Positions 46,451-55,627 of a DNA stretch of 64,000 nucleotides are shown here, one piece after another. Position numbers and translations under genes: made by a program. Location of the stretch: NCBI GenBank assembly GCA_963575745.1, contig CAUYUJ010015849.1, forward strand, positions 138,328 through 202,327. Reading direction: 5' to 3'. The notes beneath the pieces are model-generated. The model was not told the origin of the DNA and searched no databases. It saw only the letters and a list, made by a program, of their open reading frames with translations. Each line of letters starts with the position of its first letter. The stretch's first letter is position 1. Origin of the DNA: Prorocentrum cordatum (Eukaryota; Sar; Dinophyceae; Prorocentrales; Prorocentraceae).

Positions 46451-47360
46451 GCGCGGCCACTTGGTCGCCAACACCAGATGGTCTCGTCCATATCTCTGAA
46501 CGCAGGCAACACTCAAGGAAAAAAGGGGGCGCGATAACAACGAATTCCATTCGTCATTAACGACTATTCCACACGCGTGTGTGTTAGCATTGTTTTGTTG
46601 GCTTGTGTGTTGGTTGTTTTTGTGTGTTCGCTTGTTTGTTCGTTTGTTTGTGAGTGAATGTGTGCGTGTGTGTATGTGTACGTGGGCGCCCTGGACCCGA
46701 GGGGCCCCTCTTACCCGCCCCTGCCCCCCCAGGTCCACGGCCGATCCGTCGCGACCACTTTGTCGCCGCCCCGTTCGCAGAGAAAAAAAGCAGAACAAAA
46801 ACATGAATGAGAAGTGGCAAGACCCATCTGTGCCGTCGCCTGGATGGGCGGCGCAGGGGCTGCCCTGTCAAATTTGCGTTGTCTGCCGTGTATATATAGA
46901 CACGTGCATATATCTAAACATATATACATATACATATATACACATATGTGCGTGTGTGTGTGTGTTTGCCTGGTGGTATGTGTGTGTCGTTGGCCACCGT
47001 AGCGCCACCTCCAGATGGCATCTCGCATATCGCCACTTTAAAGCCACCTCACACGGCATCGCTCCAACAAACTATTCAAAATGGCGCGGGCCGAGCCCCA
47101 GCGACTGCTCGTAGGGGTGGATCGCGGGCTTCTCGCCGCGCGAATCCGCCCTCGAACGGTGCAAAAACACAGATCGCATGGCGATTTGTGGCATACCCAC
47201 ATTGGTATGTTGGTCGGCATGCCTGTGTATATACACATTTGTGTATATATATATATATATATACACACACACAACATACATATATGTGTGTGCATTTGTA
47301 CACGCGTGTACACAATTAGGTATACACATGTATGCGTGTTTGCTGATCGTTGTGGTGTGT

Positions 47361-47440
47361 TCATATATGAATGTATACATGCATATACGAACATCGACAC
47401 ATATGTCTATATGTGTGTATATTATGTGTACACATACATG

Positions 47441-47477
<37 letters not shown>

Positions 47478-49364
47478 ATAACAGAAACATTGTATGTGTA
47501 AACACGCGCACGCGTGTTTGAGGACCTCTAAATCTGATCCTCGGGATCCCAAAGGACCTTTTTCCAAGAGAGTCATGTAAAACGTGCCACCTGCATGGCA
47601 ACTCTTGGCAACGGTCCCAATCAACCGATTCATCTGTTCGTCCGCATAGGTCCAATAGTACCGCGGGTTTCCTTGACGCGCCGCACGGCGCACCATGTCC
47701 CACGCAGAATGAAATTTAAAAACATGGTGGCCACCGTGCAGGCGCCAATACACAAGGAAACGCTGCATACTCAATTGCATCAAACCGAGCCCACGCGGAG
47801 ACATATTGCGAGGTTCACGCTTCATGACTGCATGAACCTCGTTCAGATGTTTGCACGCACGTCTGAGGGCGTCGCCGTGCCGCCCCAGAGAAGCAGGATA
47901 CTCCTCGCACAATGCAAGCATGAGCGGGAGGAGCAATCGCGTTTGGGCCGCTTTTGCCTTCAGGCGCGGGTGGTCAGAGGTAGGCGTGAGCTGTTTCCAT
48001 TTCAGCTTTCTAATAACAGACAGTTGCTCCCTATTAGACAGCCTGCGCATCATATAAAACGATTTCATTCGCCTGCGCAAAGCGAACAAGTTCTGCATCC
48101 TGCGGTCTTCGATGGTGGGTGTGCTGGGCCCCCACACATGGACAGGGCATCGCCCCTCACCCCCGCCCCCCTCCCCCTCCGTGGGAGATGGAGAAGAGGA
48201 GGGACGGTGCCGTACCCACGTTTGCGGGCCCAGTGCTTTAGTGGACCCTGCAAAATTATTCTCGCACAGATTGAACATTACTGCGCCTGCCACGTACTGA
48301 GACACTCCTGAATCAAGAACGTGCATGGCGTCTAAATGGATGCTATCGATACTAAACCCAGGGATAGTAAATAGAAGGGTAATGCTATTTATTTGCCCGA
48401 CACGAGATGTGTCGAAAAAATCGAGAAACGCTGGCAATTGAACGTCCGCAACCTCGTGCATGTCACGAACATATTCATTTTCAAGGAGGCGGTGTCCAGC
48501 TACCAGTTGGAGCTGCGGAAAATCTTCCGTTAAGCAACGGCCGCCGCGGGTTTCGTCAAAATGCATTTTGCGCACGAGGCGGCGCAGAAGCGGCCTCGAG
48601 GATACCATCCGTCGTGTCATAGCACGGCCGACTTCGGTCTCATAGGTGTTAGCAGTTCGTTCTGTCCACCGACACCTTGCCACAGAACGATCGAATTCGT
48701 AGAGTTCCCCCCTCTTCGCCATGCAACAGAAACACGGGTGTTCAAAATTCTGCCAACTCTTGAAACCGAGACCAGTGACCATCTCAAGGACGCCGCGCCG
48801 AGCGGAGTTCGTCCTCAAATGGCACACCATTGTGGTCAAGTGATGGTCATTTGCCTGCGGCGAGACACCCGAACGACCAAGCTAGAATCCGATGTACTCC
48901 ACCCATTGTGCACCGCCCCTTACACCCACACGCGCAAAGGTCTGATTTTTTAATGGTGCAGATCAAGTGCCGTTTCGGCGCCAAGTGGCAAGAATAATAA
49001 AAGCACACAAACGAATCTGATTTAGAGTATGGGACTCCGTCTGAGTAGAGAGCCAAAGGGCACGATAAATGACCGTGCTCTCGAGTCAGAACGTGTGAAG
49101 TGTACGTAGAAGGTAAGTTGTCAGCGCGTGCCTTCCTGACGTCGAATTGCCCAGGGTCCATTTCGTACAAGTGCGCGAAATGTTCATGCGGCAGCATCAT
49201 TGGGAAATCGATGTGATTTCGACACTGCCGAGCACTATCCCAAACTGGCAATCTAGAACTGAACATATGCCTGCGGACATCCAACATACCACACGCACGT
49301 CTCAGATGCTCGGCATAGTGCGTCCCTCCTGGACGTTTGGCTAGGTCCCCCACGCCAACTGCAC
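47361..49364 (-). pseudogene. DDE-transposase-like gene, main exon, broken
   Basis: From an AG acceptor at 49365-49366 the frame reads AVGVGDLAKRPGGTHYAEHL, then LPVWDSARQCRNHIDFPMML and CPLALYSDGVPYSKSDSFVC. A Cys cluster (KKSDLCACGCKGRCTMGG) and RILAWSFGCLAAGK follow. An in-frame TGA (48847-48849) comes next, then DHNGVPFEDELRSARR, then a frameshift near 48785-48800 into GVLEMVTGLGFKSWQNFEHP. Downstream come SIHLDAMHVLDSGVSQYVAG and YWTYADEQMNRLIGTVAKSC. The Asp in YSDGV, the Asp in HLDAMH and the Glu in ADEQMN are candidate catalytic residues. From memory this is a protein family repeated hundreds of times in dinoflagellate genomes; whether it is CACTA-, KDZ- or otherwise related I cannot say. 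A 114-bp inverted-repeat segment sits inside the frame (48123-48236). Confidence 0.65.
48123..48236. mobile_element. 114-bp inverted-repeat insertion within the transposase frame
   Basis: Ends CTGGGCCC...GGGCCCAG are inverted. The similarity extends inward (CCACACATGG against the complement of CCACGTTTGCG; ACAGGGC against the complement of GCCGTAC). Its length is 38 codons and it is open in the host frame, giving a Gly/Glu/Pro-rich insert (PTEGEGGGGEGRCPVHVWGP) between STKA and STPTIEDRRM. It could be a small transposon, an introner or both. Confidence 0.5.
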
Positions 49365-49724
49365 CTCAAGAACGTGCCAAAATGGATTGGCCGAAACCCC
49401 CGTACATATACGTGTATATATACATATATGCATGTACAACTATAAGAATATGTATAGCTATATGCAGCTCCATATCTATATCTCCACTTTTGGACCCTTC
49501 ACTATCTTGTTCAATATCATAATTCAACGCACGCCCCGCCGAAACAGGGAGAGCGATAGAGAAACAGAGGGGGAGAGCGAGAGAGAGGAACGCAGGCGGG
49601 GAGATAGGACGTCGAAGTTCGGCTGGGGAGGGCTGCGGGAGAAATAACCAGAAGGGGAGACGATGCGCACTCAAGGTTCACGGGGGGCGGGGGTTCCACC
49701 AATCCATTAGAGGCCGTTGCGCAC

Positions 49725-50031
49725 CAGCAGTTGCAGCGCGATGGCAAATGATGCAAACGTCAGCTGCAGCCATATGGCCTTGCTTATATTGTTGCAGCAA
49801 AAATGTGCGCAGTCCAGATCCGTCTGGCGCGTCATCTGGGTCAGTGCGTGGGACGCCTCCAGCTGCGCGTGGGACGCCTCCAGAGCGGGAGCCAGCAGCG
49901 CGGGGGGCGCCTCCAGAAACCAAGAGCGCCGCCGCGGCAGCCCGCGACATCACGCGATAAACAACGCAAATTGGATACGTGCTCGAGCGAAATTGGTTCG
50001 AGCAAACGCTTGCGGATCCTCGCGCAAACAA
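49725..50031 (-). CDS. N-terminal exon of the DDE-transposase-like gene
   Basis: The minus-strand frame ends DPDDAPDGSGLRTFLLQQYK followed by QGHMAAADVCIICHRAATA. That is the conserved N-terminal segment of the same dinoflagellate family as 47361-49364 (from memory 'SGLR..LL.KY..G...A..VC.I....S.GG.GV.DLA'). A GT donor (49724-49723) in phase 1 joins the acceptor at 49365-49366 to give ...RAATA-G-AVGVGDLAKRP without disturbing either frame; the intron is 360 nt. Upstream there is a short Gly/Ala/Arg/Pro repeat (GGAPRAAGSRSGGVPRAAGG). The true start is not resolved. Confidence 0.6.
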
Positions 50032-50159
50032 TCGAGGAATGGTGCCGTGGATCGTGGCCCTCGTTTACCTCACATCCTCCTGCCCCTCGATAGGGTCTTA
50101 AAGCATTTAAGGGTTTCCCCTGGGTCCCAGTGACATCCTGAACATGGGATACCACGTGG

Positions 50160-50235
50160 AAACAATCGAGACACCATCGGGACACCATGGGGACACCATC
50201 GGGACACCATCGGAACATCATCGGGACACCATCCA
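50160..50235 (+). repeat. GACACCATCGG minisatellite
   Basis: Six copies of a ~12-bp unit GGGACACCATCG. No gene is supported from 50040 to 51250. Confidence 0.9.
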
Positions 50236-50699
50236 ACATCAAATTACAAATCAACGCTACCGCAGACCCGAGCGTAAACTTGAACACCACATTACAGTTT
50301 GAAGCACCCCTCAAACTTGTTTTTGAGCTGGATTGGCAGCCTCACGTGTGACCGCCGTCGCGTATCCCTTAATTGGCCCTCGAAGTTGTTTCATCCCCCT
50401 TCGGTTATGTGTTGCACCCTAGTTGCGTCGAGAGGGGCAGGCGGGGGACCAAACGACAGCGTGCGGAACATTTTCATGTCACCAGGACACATGAGACAGG
50501 GGGACCCTTCCTCGATAGCATGCAAGCTTGCCTCGTAGCTCCATCATCGATGCCACGAGCACGTCCACCCCTCCCTGCGCCAATATAGAACGTATGCCAG
50601 ATAGACAATCGAACCGATTCTGCGCGGGCTGGTGGCACGTGCAGCTTAAGTCGCACGCCTGCCAGCGTGGGCCCCAAACAGTGAGTTAGTGGAATCTGG

Positions 50700-50850
50700 A
50701 TGTGCAAACCACGTGGTGCAAACTACGCTGTGCATGCTGTGTGTTGCAAGCTCTGTGAAGCAATATCTGTGGTGCACGCTGTGTGGTGTAGTCTACGTGG
50801 TGCACACATGTGCGGTGCAAGCTGTGTGGTGTAGCATACGTGGCGTAAAC
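50700..50850 (+). repeat. GTGGTGCA-type degenerate minisatellite
   Basis: Words such as GTGGTGCAAACTACG, TGTGTGGTGTAG and GTGGTGCACAC recur every 20-33 bp. Confidence 0.75.
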
Positions 50851-51252
50851 CCCGAGCTTCGCAGGCACACTTCCCATGTCTTGACCATGACGTCTCCATC
50901 CTCGTCCTCCCCTTCCATCCTCGATCCTCAGCCTCATCTCGCTCAACACGGACAGTCTCTTGGATATTGTTTCTTTCTTGTCGGTTGCAACCGAATCAAT
51001 GCACTCCGCGCGCTGGCGACGCGCGCCATAACGACGCTGCACCAGCCCACCGTGAACCTAGTGACCCTTTATCTGGCAGTGATCCGTCCCCTCACGCATG
51101 TCACCTCCATCCCAGCAGTGCATTCATCCTTGTCTGTTTCACGTCCCGAGCCGTGCCCCAGCTCGTGCAGATCTGCAGTCGACCGCAGCTCGAGCTGAGC
51201 TGTCAGCATGCACATGCATGCACCCTTCTTCAAACTGCCTGCCTGCTCGAGC

Positions 51253-52013
51253 CTACGCCATCATGCTGCTGTTGGCCTGCGACGCCGACTGCTGCACGGG
51301 GAGGATGAGCTCGTAGAACTTCTTGGCCTCGAGGCCAGTAAGTTATACGACGAAGGAGATGCCCAGCTCCCTCCTCGGAATGACCTCTTGGCCTTGAATG
51401 CCCTGTTGATGGGGTCGTGTGTTCCTCCGATCGCCACCCTCCTCCGAATTCCTTATCCATCCGATCCTCCACGTCATCCTCCTCCTTATCATTCCTCCCC
51501 CTTACCATATAATGTGCCACATGCCCTCCTCTCCCCCTTCTCTCCTCATTAGCATCCCTATCGTCAGCATCATCTTTATCAATCCTCCTCCTCCTCCTCC
51601 TCCTCCTCCTTGTCTTCCTGATCAGCCTCGTCCTCCTCCTCCTCGTCATCCTCCTCCTCCAGCCTCGGTGGTCTTGGCCACGCATTCGGGGTAGGTGATC
51701 TCCGCGTCGTCGCCCCTATAGCGATGGGCCGAGCCGAGGAGTTCGGCTCCCCCCATCTCTCCTCGAGGCGTGGAGGAGGGATGGCATGCGACATGCATGC
51801 CTCCTGTACCCCCAGGCGAGAGAGAGCGCGCCAAACCCCTTAGCTGGATGTCCCCTCGCATGACCTCTGCTGCACGTGCATGGTCAGCGCGTCCTGCACA
51901 TCCTTCATCTCAGTCGAGTGCTTCACGAGCTCCGCTGCCCACGGCGTCAACCACGGCATGCTGTGCACCTGGGCTGGCCAATCGAGCCCGTCTTCGATGT
52001 CCGTGCCAAGTTC
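51253..52013 (-). CDS. Two coding-like exons of an unidentified minus-strand gene
   Basis: Exon 51865-52013 is bounded by AG|GAACTTGG and AG|GTCATG and encodes ELGTDIEDGLDWPAQVHSMP then WLTPWAAELVKHSTEMKDVQ and DALTMHVQQ. Exon 51253-51402 begins after CAACAG and reads GIQGQEVIPRRELGISFV, then, across one in-frame TAA, AKKFYELILPVQQSASQANS and SMMA with a TAG stop at 51253-51255. The TAA lies in a 21-nt stretch with GT...AG ends (51328-51348) that would be an extraordinarily short intron. Splice phase between the two exons does not fit simply, so an exon may be missing. Family unknown. It may be the 3' end of the gene at 54488-52890. Confidence 0.45.
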
Positions 52014-52037
52014 CTACTTGGCGAGCTCGAGCTCGCT

Positions 52038-52083
52038 AATCTGGAGCTTAGCTTCGATCTAGATCGAAGCTAATCTCCAGATT
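52038..52083. repeat. 46-bp near-perfect palindrome
   Basis: Arms AATCTGGAG and CTCCAGATT surround a 26-bp perfect palindrome centred on GATCTAGATC; only one pair in 46 mismatches. A second inverted repeat with 13-bp perfect arms (GAGTTCGCTAACC / GGTTAGCGAACTC) follows at 52105-52138. Both lie just upstream of a splice acceptor of the minus-strand gene. Confidence 0.85.
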
Positions 52084-52104
52084 CTCTAGAATTAGATCGA
52101 ACTA

Positions 52105-52138
52105 GAGTTCGCTAACCAGAGCTCGGGTTAGCGAACTC
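52105..52138. repeat. Inverted repeat, 13-bp arms
   Basis: GAGTTCGCTAACC, an 8-nt loop AGAGCTCG, and GGTTAGCGAACTC. The surrounding 130 bp are built from AGCTCGAGCTCGC-like words. Confidence 0.85.
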
Positions 52139-52249
52139 GAGTTCGCCAATCGGGAACTTGGACGGGAGCTCGATCAAGGGCCAATCAACGCATCCTTCCC
52201 TCCCACGTCCCAGCCGCTCAGGAGCGCGAAGAGGTGCGCCGCCGTCCCG

Positions 52250-52720
52250 AGGTTCCCCGCCGCCGTGTCTCCAATGGGACCAACCGCACCAGCAGGACGC
52301 GCAGTGTTGCCAGCGGGAGCAGCACGTGCTGCAGGCTGCATGTCCTCATCTAGCGTCACATCGTCGTTATCCCCTTCCATCCTCCTCATCCCCCTCATCT
52401 TCCTACTCCTCATCCTCCACCTCTGCCTACCAATCCTACTCATCATCCTACTCCAGGGGGCCCATCCTCGCCCCACTCATCTCCTCCTCTTCTCCTCCTA
52501 CCCGTCCTCCTCTTCATCTGCCTACCATCATACCCATCATCCTACTCCAGGGGCCCATCTTCGTCCCACTCATCTCCTCATCCTCCTACTATTCCACCTT
52601 TTCCTTATCCTCCTCCTCCTCCTCCTTTTCCTCCTCCTCCCCCTCCTCATCTTGCTCTTCCTCCTCCTCCTCCTCCCCCTCCTCCTCATGCCCCCCTCCT
52701 CTACGCTTTCTCATCCTTCC
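52250..52720. repeat. TCC-rich tract, mostly intronic
   Basis: TCC/TCA triplets with 'CATCCTACTCCAGGGG' repeated at 52445 and 52530 and 'CCCACTCATCTCCTC' at 52480 and 52565, so a ~85-bp segment is duplicated. Minus-strand coding-like sequence SDDDASSYSYSDSEEEFPS (52735-52800) and DVTLDEDMQPAARAAPAGN (near 52310-52360) borders it, but the splice links are unresolved. Confidence 0.6.
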
Positions 52721-52889
52721 CGCGAGGAGGGCGACGGGAATTCCTCCTCGCTGTCGCTGTAGCTGTAGCTGGACGCGTCGTCATCCGACGGGGCTGCCTC
52801 GGTGAACCCATCTTTCATTTCCTTCACCCCTCGACCTCCGCAGGATCCTCGAAGACGAGGCCTGCGGGGAGGGGGTAGTTCACTGGAAA

Positions 52890-53618
52890 GATGTGTTCCC
52901 TTTGTAAGCCTTGTTGTGTATGGCACGTTGAACGTGTTCAACTGGTGTCGCAGTCTTGCTCAGGCGCGTAGTTATCGTCTGCTCGTGAATGTGGGCCTGC
53001 GACTCGGTCCTCTCCACGCGCTTGTACACTTCCTCCCCGTGCTGCAGGTCCGTCTGGGCGGTGGGGGAGTGGAGAGAGTAGCAGGGAGCTCGGGGAGGAT
53101 ATTCATGGATCGATCGATGGATCCATCGCTGGCCAGCTCTATCGATGGATTCTTCGAATGAGCCATCGATGGATTCATCGATCGACCATCGGGAGATGGG
53201 GGACTAGCCTCATCCTTCCTCTCCTCCTCCTCCTCCTCGTCCTCCCTCATTCTCATCATCCTTCCATCCCCCCCACCAACCCTTCGTTCCGTTCTCATGT
53301 TCATCCCGACTTGCCTTCACGAAGCCGCGCATCGCCTTGCAGCGCGCAATCGTCGCATCAGCCCGCGCCACGGCCCTGCGAGCGAATGTGTTCTCATCAT
53401 CTCCTTGCTCCTCGAGCTCCTCCTCCTCGTCCTCGCTCCTCCTGTTCATCCTACCCCCACCGTTCTCTGAATCACCATGACGTTCTCCTCTTTCTAGCCT
53501 CCTCCTCTTCCTCTTCCTCCTCCTCCTCCTCCTCCTCCGCCTTATCCTCCTCCGTTTCCTCCTCCTTCTCCTCCTCTTTCTCGTCCTCCTCCTCCTCCTC
53601 ATCATCACATCCTCCTCC

Positions 53619-53651
<33 letters not shown>

Positions 53652-54488
53652 CCCTCCTCCTCCTCGCTCCTCCTCCTCCTCCTCCTCCTCCTCCTTCTCC
53701 CCCCTCCTCCTCAGGCCTCTGGGATACGAGGCTGTCGGGCTCGTTCCAGTTGAAATTGTAGAGGGTGAGGAGGCCGTCGCGCGTGTACCAGGTCGACTCC
53801 TGGCCAGAACTGATCTGCTGCTTCTGGCTCTCAACTTTCTCCATCTCGACGAACTCGAAGTTGCCTCGATCGAGGGGGGTGGTATCGCTCCTCCTCCTCC
53901 TCCTCCTCCTTCGTCTCCTTCGGCGGTTTCCTGGCCCAGGCCCTGGGGTCGGCATCGGGGATTGGTTGCCTCGACCGATCCGTGACGCCTGTCTCCTGCC
54001 AGCGTCTCAGCCAGTGCCGCTTTTTGGACTGGGACAGCTGGTCGTGCTCGTCTTTCAGTTGCTTGCTCGTCTTCCCCGCGTGGTAGCTGGGGTGGATTTT
54101 AATATATTCAGGCCCCTCGAGGGCGCACGGGATCCCGAGGCCCCTTGAGGCCAGTCCTGGGCCGCCTATAGGCCCCGTGATCGGGAGCCCGCGGGGCAAA
54201 TTTCGGGATCCAGCACACCCCTCGGGTTAATCGATCGTGGCATGCCCAGATCGGTCCGCAGGCGTTGCAGCGCATTCTCATGTTCAGCGTCGAGCTTCCG
54301 CTTCGCTTCCGCAGCGCCCGACGCCCTGGCGGCCTGGATCGATCGGCACCGGAGGGCTCGATAAAGGGGGGGGGTCGATCGACGGCGCGCTCGACCACCT
54401 CCGTTAATTGTGGGGAATTCTATATACGCGCCGTCGGCGCCTTGCCGTCCTTGCCGTTCTTTTTTTTCCCCTCTTTCTTGGGCGGCAT
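52890..54488 (-). CDS. Six-exon gene of unknown function, mostly GC donors
   Basis: Exons read from splice phase: 54488-54430 (MPPKKEGKKKNGKDGKAPT), 54325-54193 (ASGAAEAKRKLDAEHENALQ, then RLRTDLGMPRSINPRGVLDP), 54115-53989 (GPEYIKIHPSYHAGKTSKQL... RHWLRRWQET), 53864-53717 (NFEFVEMEKVESQKQQISSG ... TWYTRDGLLTLYNFNWNEPD), 53438-53315 (SEDEEEELEEQGDDENTFAR ... CKAMRGFVK) and 53053 to about 52890 (TDLQHGEEVYKRVERTESQA ... KTATPVEHVQRAIHN). Every junction keeps the frame; all five donors are GC (one is the classical GCAAGT) and acceptors are AG|G or AG|A. The protein is Lys-rich at the start, has one or two charged helices that could be coiled coils, and an acidic linker. I do not recognise the family. 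The 3' end is unresolved: a stop after NTSFQ at about 52886, or further exons near 52.84-52.73 kb. Confidence 0.6.
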
Positions 54489-54837
54489 GGCAGTCACCTG
54501 TCCCGCAGGTAGATCTACGGCTGTGAAATCAGGGGGGCCGAGCTCGGCTTGGTGGCATTCAACTACAAGCTTAGGGCTAGGGTCGGGCTAGGTGCACCTA
54601 GGGGCCCATGGGGGGGTCGGGGTCGGGGTCGACGGTGGGGGGTCGGGCTAGGTGCATGCCTAGGCGATCTGCGCGGTGCAGCCCGTGGGTAGGGGGCGGG
54701 GCGGGGCCACGGTGCCACGGGGCGGATCGAGGGGGGTCACCGCGGGGCAGGCGCGGGGGTACCGCACGCCGCGCGGGGGGAGGGGGGCACGGGGGCTCGG
54801 GGTTTGCAAAATCTACGGGCCCTCGGGGGACCCAGGA

Positions 54838-55275
54838 AAACACACATGAAAACACATGAAAACACATGAAAACACATGAAAACACATGAAAACACATGAA
54901 ACACATGAAAACACATGAAAACACATGAAAACACATGAAAACACATGAAAACCAAACACATGAAAACACATGAAAACACATGAAAACACATGAAAACACA
55001 TGAAAACACATGAAAACACATGAAAACACATGACACACATGAAAACACATGAAAACACATGAAAACACATGAAAACACATGAAAACACATGAAAACACAT
55101 GAAACCACATGAAAACACATGAAAACACATGAAAACACATGAAAGCACATGAAAACACATGAAAACACATGAAAACCAAACACATGAAAACACATGAAAA
55201 TACATGAAAACACATGAAAACACATGAAACACATGAAAACACATGAAGACACATGAAAACACATGACAAACACAT
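54838..55275 (+). repeat. 10-bp ACACATGAAA minisatellite
   Basis: About 43 copies of ACACATGAAA with a few CCAAACACATGAAA and ACACATG-ACACATG variants, and a long-range copy-pattern repeat (the CCAAAC variant at 54950 and 55175). Phe/Met/Cys/Val frames on the minus strand are artefacts. Confidence 0.98.
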
Positions 55276-55399
55276 GAAACACACACGACGGACGCCCCGA
55301 CCGATCTTGCCCACCACGCACGCCATCCCGACCGAAAAAACGCCACCTCGCCACGCCCTGACCCTCCGCGACGGCCGCGAAGGCCCCCCTCCGACGCAC

Positions 55400-55459
55400 T
55401 TCGCCGCTGCGTCGTCCGCCTCTTGTCGACGTGGCGCGGGTTGATGTAGATCAGAGCTC
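55400..55459 (-). CDS. Duplicated 60-nt exon, downstream copy
   Basis: Bounded by ACAG|GA and AA|GTGCGT; encodes ALIYINPRHVDKRRTTQRR. It is a diverged copy of the exon at 55628-55693 (KAWIYINPHYVDKLWRTTQR), and both have the same intron phase on each side (phase 1-1), so either or both can be included without a frameshift. Confidence 0.65.
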
Positions 55460-55627
55460 CTGTATGGAGCATCGCCCAGGGCTTCCCACCACCAGCCCAC
55501 CACGCACGCATGCCCCACCACCACGTAATTCCAGCTACCACCCACCCACAGCGCCCACCAGAACCCACCCGACCGCCCCAGCACGCGCACCGACCCGCCC
55601 ACTCCCCGCGGAGCGTGGGTACGGCAC

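Noticed and set aside
54190-54490. Alternative frame open across the first intron of the MPPKKEGKK gene (DGAYIEFPTINGGGRARR)
   Set aside because: Openness over 300 bp is common in this GC-rich DNA. The MPPKKEGKK start with a GC donor and AG|G acceptor gives a better protein, though I cannot exclude an upstream exon joining at GACAG|GTGACTGCC.
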